Positions 1 to 8,007 of a DNA stretch of 23,119 nucleotides are shown here, in pieces. Made by a program: the position numbers and the translations under genes. Origin of the DNA: JAOZHU01 sp964632845 (GTDB taxonomy: Archaea > Thermoproteota > Bathyarchaeia > Bathyarchaeales > Bathycorpusculaceae); NCBI GenBank assembly GCA_964632845.1, contig CAZWDU010000023.1:1-23119 (forward strand). Reading direction: 5' to 3'. Within the stretch, counting starts at the first letter, position 1; every line of letters begins with the position of its first letter. The notes under the pieces are model-generated. The model searched no databases. It was not told the origin of the DNA and worked only from the letters and a program-made list of their open reading frames with translations.

Positions 1-257
1 GTGGCACTTTCGGTTACACGTGGACTCCTGACATTGCAGGGCAGTACACTGTTACGGCAACGTTCATGGGTGATGACTCGTACGGCAGCTCGTTCGCTAC
101 AACTTACGTTAGCGTAGTTGAAGCTGCTGCAGCAACGCCGACGCCTGAACCGCCGCAAGCACCGATAGACTACACGCTGTCCATCATAGGCACAGGCATA
201 GCCATGATCATCGCAGTCGCCATAGCCACAATACTGATACTCAGAAAACGACAATAA
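1..257 (+). CDS. C-terminal end of a membrane-anchored surface protein (5' truncated by window edge)
   Basis: The frame is open from base 3 to the TAA at 255-257. It encodes an Ig-like/beta-sandwich end (GTFGYTWTPDIAGQYTV, then a GDDSYGSS motif), a short Pro/Ala/Glu-rich linker, one hydrophobic segment of about 22 residues and a basic RKRQ tail. The same arrangement ends the complete surface protein at 1407-3776 (GIFRFKWTP, GDDSYWSS, then a membrane segment and RRRE), so the two are paralogues at least at this end. The first in-frame ATG (base 66) lies in the middle of the domain and is not the true start. The inferred product is an extracellular protein held in the membrane by its C-terminal helix, cytoplasmic tail last. 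The N-terminal part, perhaps also a propeller, is outside the window. Confidence 0.8.
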   Translation, partial: GTFGYTWTPDIAGQYTVTATFMGDDSYGSSFATTYVSVVEAAAATPTPEPPQAPIDYTLSIIGTGIAMIIAVAIATILILRKRQ

Positions 258-272
258 ACTCTTCAAAATTCC

Positions 273-285
273 TTTTTTCTTTTTT
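273..285 (+). terminator. T-rich archaeal-type terminator
   Basis: Two T runs (six and six, split by one C) begin 16 nt after the stop codon of the truncated surface protein. Archaeal RNA polymerase commonly ends transcription at U-rich tracts without a hairpin. The rest of 258-438 holds only a TATA-like box for the next gene. Confidence 0.4.
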
Positions 286-395
286 GTGTTTAAAGAGGAA
301 AGTAATGACTAAAACCATTTAACTTGCAAACCAGCGGGTGTCCTCAAAAAGTAGGAAACCGCGAAGTCTAAGGTTAAAGCCAAGAACAGGCAACT

Positions 396-402
396 TTTAT
401 AA
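396..402 (+). promoter_or_regulatory. TATA-like box for the methyltransferase gene
   Basis: TTTATAA lies about 37-43 nt before the ATG at 439. That would start the transcript near 422-428 with a leader of only some 10-15 nt, which fits the lack of a clear SD. Confidence 0.35.
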
Positions 403-438
403 CAAGATTTGGCTACATAACACCCGAGATATGAGAAT

Positions 439-1209
439 ATGAACCGACTGACCGCGTTCCTGATGAGTTCCTTTCATGCGAACGAGCCATTGCCAAAGGT
501 GCTTAAACGCCAAGTTCTAGGAGTTACATATTTATTGTTACATCCTCCTCAGTTAAAGCGCATAATCATAAGAGAAACTCGATATGGACAGAGATATCAA
601 AATAAGCAGAATTGGTTGGAGTGGCAGAGATATGATCAATACATCGCGCATTTACTGCATAGTACAGCAGAGGCACAAGTGCGCCCAATAAATGTGGCAA
701 GAATCCAGACTATTTCTAATATGATCAATAGTGTAGGTCATGGTTTGCAAGTCTTAGATGTTGGATGTGGACATGGAATTATTAGCGAGCACATATGGAA
801 ACTGGGGCATGACGTAACATGCGCAGACTTGCCAACGATTACTTCGTTAGCTCACAAACGGCGAGCTTTGTTAGTTGTGGCTAGTGAAGCAGAGCAATTA
901 GCCTTCGCAGAAAACAGTTTCGATGTGGTATTGGCCTCCGAAGTATTAGAGCATTTGTGGAATCCGCACGCTTTCTTGGACGAAGCTCATAGAATTCTTA
1001 AAACTAACGGTCATTTGATAATAGAAGTCCCTGAAGGGAGAGAAGGCTTGCGTTGGGACTCTCACATACAATACTTCACATTGGAAGGCTTAAAGCAGAT
1101 GCCTGGTTCAAAATTCGAGGTGCACGAAGTTAAACGCTTACCGCCCGTTGTAGGGGTTCCCACACCTACGATTATTCTGATGTTACGCAAATCAACAGCT
1201 AACAACTAA
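439..1209 (+). CDS. Class I SAM-dependent methyltransferase (Methyltransf_11 type)
   Basis: The 256-residue protein has the SAM-binding motif I VLDVGCGHG at about residues 105-113, followed by an acidic residue closing the second strand (CADLP). It then has the AFAENSFDVVLASEVLEHL block near 155-172 and HRILKTNGHLIIEVP, the usual post-motif III region of Methyltransf_11 enzymes. About 100 residues before motif I are basic and specific to this protein. The substrate cannot be read from sequence; a small molecule, lipid or sugar is as likely as a protein. The gene stands alone between two related surface-protein genes, so a role in decorating the surface is possible but only inferred. It is visibly more AT-rich than the amino acid genes later in the window. 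The ATG at 431 runs into a stop at once, so 439 is the usable start. Confidence 0.85.
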   Translation: MNRLTAFLMSSFHANEPLPKVLKRQVLGVTYLLLHPPQLKRIIIRETRYGQRYQNKQNWLEWQRYDQYIAHLLHSTAEAQVRPINVARIQTISNMINSVGHGLQVLDVGCGHGIISEHIWKLGHDVTCADLPTITSLAHKRRALLVVASEAEQLAFAENSFDVVLASEVLEHLWNPHAFLDEAHRILKTNGHLIIEVPEGREGLRWDSHIQYFTLEGLKQMPGSKFEVHEVKRLPPVVGVPTPTIILMLRKSTANN

Positions 1210-1348
1210 TAATATTCTCTCTCAATTGTAGTGATTGCGCAGACGACAAAGAGCGGAGAAAATTTTTGCTAAAAACGACTGAAAGGCCTCTATGTTTTCG
1301 TTAGTTCATGTTTTATTGCTGAATTGAAGCCGCGTCTTTATTTGGCGG

Positions 1349-1376
1349 AATATTAATATTAACCAACTTCGTTGGT
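1349..1376 (+). promoter_or_regulatory. Promoter with adjacent inverted repeat upstream of the surface protein gene
   Basis: AATATTAATATT (1349-1360) is a good TATA-like stretch about 50 nt before the ATG at 1407. It is followed by a perfect inverted repeat, ACCAAC-TTC-GTTGGT (1362-1376), that falls between the TATA box and the expected start of transcription. That position suits a repressor site, though a chance 6-bp repeat is not excluded. The rest of 1210-1406 shows nothing else. Confidence 0.35.
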
Positions 1377-1406
1377 AGGTATCAAAAAAATAGGGGAAAG
1401 CTATAA

Positions 1407-3776
1407 ATGATTTTTCTTAAGAAAACCAAAGTTCTCGTTAATCTTGCTTTGGTTCTAATGTTAACTGTTGCAGTTTTTATGGCAAATGTGCCATCCATCA
1501 AGGCTGCATCTGTTAATCTCGAAACTATAGCTTTTGTGGCTTTAACTCCTAATCCTGCTGGTGTTGGTCAGTCTGTTGGTGTTTCGCTGTGGGTTGTACC
1601 CATCCCACCAACGCCTAAGGATGTCTTCCATGATTTTGAAATCACAATTACCAAGCCTGATAACACAACTGAAACAATCGGACCACTTGCGTCCTCACTG
1701 GTCGGATCGCGATACTTTACATTCACGCCTAACAGTGTTGGCACATACTATTTCCAGCTTACTTATCCTGGAGAATCATTTGCCAACGGCACTGTAAATT
1801 ACCTACCCGCTACCTCTCCAGAGGTAGCGCTGATCGTACAGCAGCAACCAATCCCTGATCACTCAGACACACCGTTGCCAACTGGCTACTGGGACCGTCC
1901 AATAAGCGGAATGAACAGAGAGTGGTGGTCGATTTCAGGAAATTGGTTAATGCGCAGTTACAATGCCACTTATCGCGCTTTTGACTCAGTTGCAGCTTTT
2001 AATCCATATACCACAGCGCCAGAATCTGCCCACGTAGTATGGACCAAAGAGCTAGCGATAGGAGGTCTCGCTGGAGGAGAGTTTGGTTCTGAAAGCTACT
2101 TCTCAGGGTTATCATACGAACCGAAACTTATTCCACCAGTGATCATAAACGGAAGGCTTTACTACAATGTATATCCATCAACGGTGGCGTTACCTGGTTT
2201 TGTTTGCGTAGACCTGAGCACTGGAGAGGAGCTATGGAAAAATAATGACTATACTATAACCTGTGCTCAGTTGTACCACTACATCTCAGGGAATGAGTCG
2301 GGGGTTGTCCCGTACTTGTGGAGTATCGACACTACGTACCGAATGTTTGATGCATCCACAGGAGACTTGATATTAAGCTTTGCAAATGCCTCAACGGGCA
2401 CGGTTGTGTATGGTGATGATGGGACAATGTTCGTTTACGTCATTGACGGCGTAAACAATTGGTTGGCTAAGTGGAACTCAACTAGAGCCTTCTATGCGAA
2501 CGGAATGATTACGTTTTCTCCGAATAACAGAACGGTATGGAGCCTTAAGACAGAAACGTTTGATTGGAGGAAAGGACTAGAGTGGAACGTGACGACACCG
2601 CAATGGAACGTAACAGTGACGGGCATGGATGTGACCCAAACCATTCAAACCATTACGGATGATTCAATAGTTACTTTCGTGGGTACTCCTAATGATTCCC
2701 GTTTTCATATAGGTTACAGCACGAAAACAGGTGAACAGTTGTGGGCCTTTGACCGAACGGATGGCAGTCGCCAATTCCCAACTCTTATAGCGGCAGGAGA
2801 GGGACTCTACGTTCAGGCCGATCCGACGAATAGGCAATATGTCGCCTACAGTCTTGCCACAGGGAACCAGTTATGGGAAAGTGAACCGCTGGAATATCCT
2901 TGGGGCGCATACAGTCTTTCTTCAACTATCGCCTACGGCAAACTTTACACATTAGACCTCGCTGGCTACGTGACAGCGTTTGACATCAAGACAGGTAACC
3001 GATTATGGCACTTCTACAGTGGAAACAGCGGCACAGAAACTCATTATGGTGCATATGCCTTCTTTTGGGGTCCAATTGTTGCTGGCGGAGTAGTCTTCGC
3101 AGGCACAGGTGACCATTCTCCCACTCAACCTTTGAACAGAGGACAAAGGCTGTTCGCCATTAACGCTACTAATGGAGAAGGTTTGTGGAACATAACTGGG
3201 ATGATGGCTGTGCAGGCTATCGCTGACGGTTATCTCTTAGCGTACAATGCCTATGACAATCGCATTTACTGCTTTGGTAAGGGTCAGACGGCTGCAACAG
3301 TCTCGGTGACAAAATCACAAATAAACACAGGCGAGAGCGTGGGTATAACCGGTTCGGTCACTGATCAATCACCAGCCCAGAAGGACACTGCATGCGTATC
3401 CAAGGACAGCATGGGCGCGTGGCTGGAATACGTGCTCATGCAGCAGCAGTATCCCGCAAACGTAACTGGCGTTCCAGTGACGCTGCAAGCTACTCGTTCA
3501 GATGGCACAGTAATAACTTTAGGCCAGGCTATGAGTGATTCCGATGGAATCTTTCGTTTCAAGTGGACTCCGACGGATGAAGATTTGTACAAAATTACAG
3601 TCACGTTCGAGGGAGATGACTCCTATTGGAGTTCATACGCAACAACCACAATGATGGTTAATCTAGCGCCATCTGAAGAACCTGATTACACTGTAGTTCT
3701 AGTCATAATTGCCTTAATAATCGTGGCTGTCGTCACGTGCTTGGTCAACATCAGGGTGCTAAGAAGGCGCGAATAA
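1407..3776 (+). CDS. Secreted PQQ-like beta-propeller protein with Ig-like domains and C-terminal membrane anchor
   Basis: The 789-residue protein starts with a signal peptide: a basic MIFLKKTK, a hydrophobic core to about residue 28, and Ala residues near 33-34. An Ig-like domain follows (about 40-145). A propeller region (about 165-625) carries repeated blade signatures: STGEELW (near 270), TKTGEQLW, LATGNQLW, IKTGNRLW and ATNGEGLW. A second Ig-like domain (about 630-750) comes next. One membrane helix (about 762-782) is followed by a basic RRRE tail. I count 13 N-X-S/T sequons, so heavy N-glycosylation is plausible. These repeats resemble BamB/PQQ-dehydrogenase blades, but no catalytic residues can be assigned, so a structural or binding role at the cell surface is more likely than redox enzymology. 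Its C-terminus is paralogous to the truncated gene at 1-257. The short leader has a G-rich stretch (GGGGAAAG) about 8 nt before the ATG as a possible SD. Confidence 0.85.
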   Translation: MIFLKKTKVLVNLALVLMLTVAVFMANVPSIKAASVNLETIAFVALTPNPAGVGQSVGVSLWVVPIPPTPKDVFHDFEITITKPDNTTETIGPLASSLVGSRYFTFTPNSVGTYYFQLTYPGESFANGTVNYLPATSPEVALIVQQQPIPDHSDTPLPTGYWDRPISGMNREWWSISGNWLMRSYNATYRAFDSVAAFNPYTTAPESAHVVWTKELAIGGLAGGEFGSESYFSGLSYEPKLIPPVIINGRLYYNVYPSTVALPGFVCVDLSTGEELWKNNDYTITCAQLYHYISGNESGVVPYLWSIDTTYRMFDASTGDLILSFANASTGTVVYGDDGTMFVYVIDGVNNWLAKWNSTRAFYANGMITFSPNNRTVWSLKTETFDWRKGLEWNVTTPQWNVTVTGMDVTQTIQTITDDSIVTFVGTPNDSRFHIGYSTKTGEQLWAFDRTDGSRQFPTLIAAGEGLYVQADPTNRQYVAYSLATGNQLWESEPLEYPWGAYSLSSTIAYGKLYTLDLAGYVTAFDIKTGNRLWHFYSGNSGTETHYGAYAFFWGPIVAGGVVFAGTGDHSPTQPLNRGQRLFAINATNGEGLWNITGMMAVQAIADGYLLAYNAYDNRIYCFGKGQTAATVSVTKSQINTGESVGITGSVTDQSPAQKDTACVSKDSMGAWLEYVLMQQQYPANVTGVPVTLQATRSDGTVITLGQAMSDSDGIFRFKWTPTDEDLYKITVTFEGDDSYWSSYATTTMMVNLAPSEEPDYTVVLVIIALIIVAVVTCLVNIRVLRRRE

Positions 3777-3789
3777 GCCTTTATCGCCT

Positions 3790-3800
3790 TTCTTTTTTTA
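3790..3800 (+). terminator. T-rich terminator after the surface protein gene
   Basis: TTCTTTTTTTA begins 14 nt after the TAA of the surface protein, in the 133-nt gap before the convergent radical SAM gene. It is a U-rich archaeal-type stop with no hairpin. Confidence 0.35.
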
Positions 3801-3909
3801 GCTTTTTGTCTGCTAAGTTGCGTGAAGCCTTGTTTATTTAATGGCTTCATCGTTGTTTTACACAGGCAAGCTTTTCAAAGTTAAGTGGTCAAAAGCGTTT
3901 TCGCGTATT

Positions 3910-5280
3910 CTAGTTTCTAGAAGTTGATGACCGTGTGATATTTTGTTTTACGAAACTTAGGAGACCTGTGCGTTTTATTTTTCGAAGAATCCTTCTTGGT
4001 GACCTATTGAACTCTGTGTGGAATCGCCTCTGAATTTGCAGTAGTGTTTTGTAGTCGAAATCTTCTGTTTTGACGCTGAACAAGAAGTCGTCCAGCTGTT
4101 CGTAAATATTTTTGTGCAGTATTTCCTCGTATAGGCTGCTGTCTGGGTAGGCTATGAAAATATTAAACTGGCACCAGTCAGGGTTCAGTTTTTTGGCGAT
4201 CTTTAATGTGGCTTCCATGTCTTTGCGTGTTTCTTCAGGGAAGCCAAGCATGAATGAGCAGGCAATTTGTATTCCCTGTTCTCTGCAGAGTTTAAACGCG
4301 TTTTCTGTTTGTTCCAGTGTGATGCTCCTGTTGATTTTTTTCAGGATGCGCGGTGACCCTGATTCTACACCGAACCATATGGTTTTGCACCCAGCTGCCT
4401 TCATTTTGCTGAGAAGTTCTCGTGAAATCAAGTTGGCTCTGGTGTCGCACACCCATTCAAGGTCCAGCTTGTTCTTCACCATTAACTCGCAGAGTTCAGT
4501 GGTCTCTTTTTTCTTGAGGGTGAAGTTATCGTTTATGAAGTATATGCCTTTAGTGCCAAACTTGTCAATCATGTAGTTGATTTCGTCTAAGGTTCTGTTT
4601 GGGCTGAATGAGCGGCATGTGTTTCCCCAGAGTTTTTTGGTTTCGCAGAAGCCGCAGTTGTATGGGCAACCTCGAGCAATGCTCATCACGTCAGCTGGTT
4701 TGGCGTCGAGGAATTCTATTGTGCGGTCGTAGAGGTGCATGGGTAGCAGGTGTCTTGCGGGGAAGGGGATTTCGTCCATGTTGCTGATGAATTCAGGCGG
4801 GTTTTTCTTTATGGCGTTGTTGTGGCGGTAAGCTATGCCTGCAATGTCGGTGAGTGCTTTGTTGCCTTTGCCTTGGGTAATATGGGTTGCTAATTCGGTC
4901 ATGGCGCGTTCGCCTTCACCCATGACTGCGTAATCTATCTCTGGGTGTTGGAGCAGGCTTTCGGGCATGTAGGATGCGTGCCAACCACCAACGACTACTT
5001 TACACGTGGGCAGGGTTTCTTTCACGGCTTTTGCGGTTTCGACGCATCGGTGGTAGGTTGCGGAGCCGCATGTTATGCCCACGATTTCAGGCTTAAGCTG
5101 TTGGAATAGTTGTTGGATTTCGCTGGTTGGTTTCTTGAGCATGTAGTTGTCGAGCATATGTACTTTGTAGTTTGCTTTTTCTAGGGAAGCGGCAACGTAT
5201 GCTAAGCCTAAGGGTGGGAGTTTTTTTCCTAGGTACCATGGGGCGTTGGATGGTGGTGCAGTGGTCATTAGCAGAATCAA
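3910..5280 (-). CDS. Cobalamin-binding radical SAM protein (B12-binding + radical SAM)
   Basis: The 456-residue enzyme has an N-terminal B12-binding-type Rossmann domain (about 1-140), with the PPLGLAYVAASLE, VGITCGSATY and VVVGGWHASYMPE blocks and the EIDYAVMGEGE motif typical of the family. The radical SAM core follows: CX3CX2C at Cys205, Cys209 and Cys212 (GCPYNCGFC), which binds the [4Fe-4S] cluster, and a later YFINDNFTL strand. Family members catalyse methylations, ring closures or rearrangements on cofactors, lipids and antibiotics; the substrate here cannot be named. The B12 domain lacks an obvious DXHXXG, which is common in this subfamily. The start is TTG at 5280, supported by AGGAG 10 nt upstream (5291-5295). 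The ATG at residue 5 would lie too far from that SD. The gene is alone on its strand and diverges from the SPASM enzyme. Confidence 0.9.
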   Translation of the reverse strand: MILLMTTAPPSNAPWYLGKKLPPLGLAYVAASLEKANYKVHMLDNYMLKKPTSEIQQLFQQLKPEIVGITCGSATYHRCVETAKAVKETLPTCKVVVGGWHASYMPESLLQHPEIDYAVMGEGERAMTELATHITQGKGNKALTDIAGIAYRHNNAIKKNPPEFISNMDEIPFPARHLLPMHLYDRTIEFLDAKPADVMSIARGCPYNCGFCETKKLWGNTCRSFSPNRTLDEINYMIDKFGTKGIYFINDNFTLKKKETTELCELMVKNKLDLEWVCDTRANLISRELLSKMKAAGCKTIWFGVESGSPRILKKINRSITLEQTENAFKLCREQGIQIACSFMLGFPEETRKDMEATLKIAKKLNPDWCQFNIFIAYPDSSLYEEILHKNIYEQLDDFLFSVKTEDFDYKTLLQIQRRFHTEFNRSPRRILRKIKRTGLLSFVKQNITRSSTSRN

Positions 5281-5290
5281 CTATCGTTTT

Positions 5291-5295
5291 CTCCT
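5291..5295 (-). promoter_or_regulatory. Ribosome binding site that fixes a TTG start
   Basis: Read on the minus strand, AGGAG stands 10 nt before the TTG at 5280 and 22 nt before the next in-frame ATG. It therefore favours TTG as the start of the B12-binding radical SAM gene. Confidence 0.6.
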
Positions 5296-5384
5296 GTGGT
5301 TGTGTGTGGTGTTTGACAAGTTGGCGGGCAAGTTTTTGCCTCTGTAACTTTCATTTTTGCCTAACACGTTTGATGGATACGCAG

Positions 5385-5392
5385 TTTATAAG
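5385..5392 (-). promoter_or_regulatory. TATA-like box for the B12 radical SAM gene
   Basis: CTTATAAA on the minus strand would start transcription near 5361, giving a leader of about 80 nt. That leader includes a small hairpin (GGCAA-GTTT-TTGCC, 5327-5340). The assignment is weak. The 349-nt divergent gap 5281-5629 otherwise shows only the signals listed for its two genes. Confidence 0.25.
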
Positions 5393-5564
5393 CTTTAATT
5401 GAAAAGAGCGTTTGCGGGGATGCAGTGGCTGACATGCAAGTTTTTCTATAGCCCTCGCTGTTTAAACCACGAATAGACGCAAACAGTGCTGATCACGCAG
5501 TTGTGGCTCACCTGTCGCGTTGAAACTGCTTCTGCTGGCTGATTGCGTGGACGCGTTTTTTGGG

Positions 5565-5576
5565 GAAATCTTTAAC
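5565..5576 (+). promoter_or_regulatory. BRE/TATA-like element for the SPASM radical SAM gene
   Basis: GGAAATCTTTAA reads as a purine-rich BRE followed by a TATA-like core. It would start transcription near 5597, about 33 nt before the ATG at 5630. The ATG at 5597 would then sit at or before the transcript start. Confidence 0.35.
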
Positions 5577-5616
5577 ATCCGCGCGCATCCAATCTAATGT
5601 GCAGGTTTGCTGCTTC

Positions 5617-5621
5617 AGGAG
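5617..5621 (+). promoter_or_regulatory. Ribosome binding site that fixes the ATG at 5630
   Basis: AGGAG sits 8 nt before the ATG at 5630. The longer in-frame ATG at 5597 has no SD and adds 11 residues (MCRFAASGEHP) with no family match that I recognise, so 5630 is preferred. Confidence 0.7.
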
Positions 5622-5629
5622 AACACCCG

Positions 5630-7054
5630 ATGAGCATACTGAGCCACAACAGCCTCTGGAACGCTATAATCAGCTTCCCGACAACCAAGAAAATGCTAAA
5701 GCTGTCGCTGAAAAAATGCCCCGCTTGTGGTAGAACAGTCCTCGAAGCGGCACTGGACGATTACGTGGGCAAAACCGACCTGAAATGCGCCAAGTGCAGT
5801 GGCGCTTACTCGCGAATTATCGGCTTCTGGATAGAGTTCCTGCGGAAAAGCATGAACATTAAACGGGAAAAAGTAGTGAAGCTCCTCGCTGACCCCTACG
5901 CGAGAAGAGCTGTCCTCGACATCGCGCGCTCCTTTGAGCATTTCGGAATAAAAAAGCCCCTCAGCCTTTACGCGCCGTTCCTCGTAGTCTGGGACTTCAC
6001 GCACAAATGCAACCTGCGCTGTAAGCACTGTTACAGCAAAAGCGGCGCCGTAGAAGAAGAGGAACTCTCCACCAAAGAAGCCATCGCCGTGGTAGACCAG
6101 TTAGCCGACGCTGGAGTAACCGCGCTGGCGTTTTCAGGCGGCGAACCACTAAGCAGAAAAGACTTCTTCGAAGTAGCAGGACGCGCAGTCAAACGCGGAC
6201 TGTACGTGTCTGTCGCCACCAACGGCACCCTCTTGACTAAGGAGATGACGCAAAAACTCAAAAAAGCCAGCATCCACTACGTGGAAATCAGTATCGACGG
6301 CGCCACCGCCCAAACTCATGATGCTTTCCGTGGAGTGAATGGTGCTTTTGACAAAGCCGTAGAAGGCTTGAAGAACTGCGTTGAAGCAGACCTGTGCGCC
6401 TGCATCGCAACTACAGCCACAAAAAACAACTTAGAAGAGTTCCCAGCTATAATCGACTTGGCGGAGGAAATCGGCGCGGAACGCTTCACCTACTTCAACT
6501 TTGTACCCACAGGCAGAGCCAAAGAACATTTCGACCAAGACCCCACCCCACAGCAACGCGAAAAACTCATGCGGTACCTGCTTAACAGAATGTCGAAAGG
6601 TTGCAAAACCACAATCCTTACAACTGCGCCACAGCTAGCGCGCGTCGCGTTGCAGTGTCAAGGTCCAAGCGGAACAGGCGAAGTCACCATGTCCATGGCG
6701 CACATGCAAACCGTCAAAGTAAGCAAAAAAGCCGTGCCGCTGGCGGATTTCATAGGCGGCTGCGGCGCAGGGAGGCTTTACTGCTCGCTGTCACCGCAAG
6801 GTGACGTACACCCATGTGTCTTCCTCCCCACGAACGTCGGCAACCTAAAAACCCAAAACTTCACAGATATCTGGTTAAACTCACAGCTCTTCAACGCGTT
6901 AAGAGACAGGTCAAAGCTGAAAGACGCCTGTAGCAAATGCAGTTACAAATACATATGTGGCGGTTGCCGAGCAAGAGCAAGCGCATACCACGCAGGCGAC
7001 TACCTAGCCTCAGACCCCGGCTGCGCACTGGCTAAGGAAGCGGGGAATGTGTGA
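5630..7054 (+). CDS. Radical SAM/SPASM enzyme with N-terminal zinc-ribbon-like domain
   Basis: The protein is 474 residues from the SD-supported ATG. An N-terminal CPAC...CAKC pair (Cys30, 33, 53, 56) looks like a small zinc ribbon. The radical SAM motif is at Cys127, Cys131 and Cys134 (KCNLRCKHCYS), followed by AFSGGEPL and SVATNGTLL. The C-terminal SPASM region has eight cysteines (378, 385, 396, 434, 437, 443, 446, 465, including CSKCSYKYICGGC), enough for two auxiliary Fe-S clusters. SPASM enzymes modify peptides (thioether or quinone maturation) or carry out haem-type side-chain chemistry (the AhbC/AhbD and NirJ groups). The sequence alone does not choose between these, and no precursor peptide gene is apparent nearby. 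The stop overlaps the start of the DUF362 gene, so the two are translationally coupled and probably work together. Confidence 0.88.
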   Translation: MSILSHNSLWNAIISFPTTKKMLKLSLKKCPACGRTVLEAALDDYVGKTDLKCAKCSGAYSRIIGFWIEFLRKSMNIKREKVVKLLADPYARRAVLDIARSFEHFGIKKPLSLYAPFLVVWDFTHKCNLRCKHCYSKSGAVEEEELSTKEAIAVVDQLADAGVTALAFSGGEPLSRKDFFEVAGRAVKRGLYVSVATNGTLLTKEMTQKLKKASIHYVEISIDGATAQTHDAFRGVNGAFDKAVEGLKNCVEADLCACIATTATKNNLEEFPAIIDLAEEIGAERFTYFNFVPTGRAKEHFDQDPTPQQREKLMRYLLNRMSKGCKTTILTTAPQLARVALQCQGPSGTGEVTMSMAHMQTVKVSKKAVPLADFIGGCGAGRLYCSLSPQGDVHPCVFLPTNVGNLKTQNFTDIWLNSQLFNALRDRSKLKDACSKCSYKYICGGCRARASAYHAGDYLASDPGCALAKEAGNV

Positions 7055-8007
7055 TGCCGCAGAAAACCGTTAGTATATTCAGAACCCACAGCAGCATGAA
7101 CGAGATTCTAAAGCAAGCAGTACACGAAGCAGGGTTACGTGGGAAAGAACGAATTTTCGTAAAGCCCAACCTAAGCCACCCCGAATATGTGGCTGGCGTA
7201 GTAACCGACCCCGCGTTAACGTTTGAGCTGGTCAGCTTGCTGCGCGATGGAGCTGCAGAGGTGATTGTGGGCGAGTCTGACGGCTTCAACTATCCGTGCC
7301 GTTTAGCGTTCGAGAAAACTGGCACAGCGGCAGCGGTGAAGCGGGCTGGCGGAACCGTGATTAATCTTTCAGAAGACAAAGTAGTCAAAGTGAAATTCGG
7401 CGGCAACAGTGCAGTTAAGCAGTTGTTTCTGCCTAAAACGTTGTTAGACGCGGATGCCGTAGTGGATTTGCCTCTCATGAAAACGCATGAGTTTATGATG
7501 TACAGTGGCGCAATCAAAAACCTCTTCGGCTGTGTGCCCAGCAACAGGCGTATATACTTGCACCCGTACCTGCCTGAGGTGCTCTATCTGCTTTATGCCC
7601 TGCTTAAGCCCCAGTTAACCATCATGGATGCGCGCGTCGGTATAGAGGGTAACGGTCCGACGAAAGGCAACCCCGTGAAAATGGACTTAATGTTAACCAG
7701 TAACTGCGCTTTAGCCACAGACATCATAGCTACACGAATCATGCGTTTAAACTGGAAGGAAACATATCTGCACTACATAGCGCAAAAAACGGGCTTCCGC
7801 GAAGACGCCGTCAGCGTGCAGGGTTTGCGGGTAACAGATGTTGCTCACAAGTTTGAGCCGCCCAGAATAGATTTGCCCGTGAAAGCGCAGATGAAAATTT
7901 ATAAACACGAATTCCTCACAAAGGCGTTTTTCTGCTCGCTGGGAGTCGTGAAGCTCTTTCAGAAAGTAACCACGACGTACAGGGGCACAGCTCTGCAAAC
8001 AGCTTAG
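7051..8007 (+). CDS. DUF362 family protein
   Basis: The 318-residue protein carries DUF362 hallmarks: ERIFVKPNLSHPE near the N-terminus, the VGESDGF block, LPLMKTHEFMMYSGAIKNLFG in mid-protein and MDARVGIEGNGPTKGNP near residue 195. DUF362 proteins often carry or neighbour Fe-S domains, and their biochemical role is not settled. This copy has only the DUF362 body, with no extra ferredoxin motif. The start is GTG at 7051 or ATG at 7054. Either overlaps the TGA of the SPASM gene (7052-7054), and GGAAG at 7036-7040 could serve as SD. The coupled radical SAM gene suggests a shared pathway. The gene ends tail-to-tail with the glycosyltransferase operon, with the two stop codons overlapping at 8004-8007. 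Confidence 0.85.
   Translation: MMPQKTVSIFRTHSSMNEILKQAVHEAGLRGKERIFVKPNLSHPEYVAGVVTDPALTFELVSLLRDGAAEVIVGESDGFNYPCRLAFEKTGTAAAVKRAGGTVINLSEDKVVKVKFGGNSAVKQLFLPKTLLDADAVVDLPLMKTHEFMMYSGAIKNLFGCVPSNRRIYLHPYLPEVLYLLYALLKPQLTIMDARVGIEGNGPTKGNPVKMDLMLTSNCALATDIIATRIMRLNWKETYLHYIAQKTGFREDAVSVQGLRVTDVAHKFEPPRIDLPVKAQMKIYKHEFLTKAFFCSLGVVKLFQKVTTTYRGTALQTA

Noticed and set aside
5597..5629. Upstream ATG for the SPASM radical SAM gene
   Set aside because: It has no SD and coincides with the likely transcript start. The ATG at 5630 has AGGAG at 8 nt.
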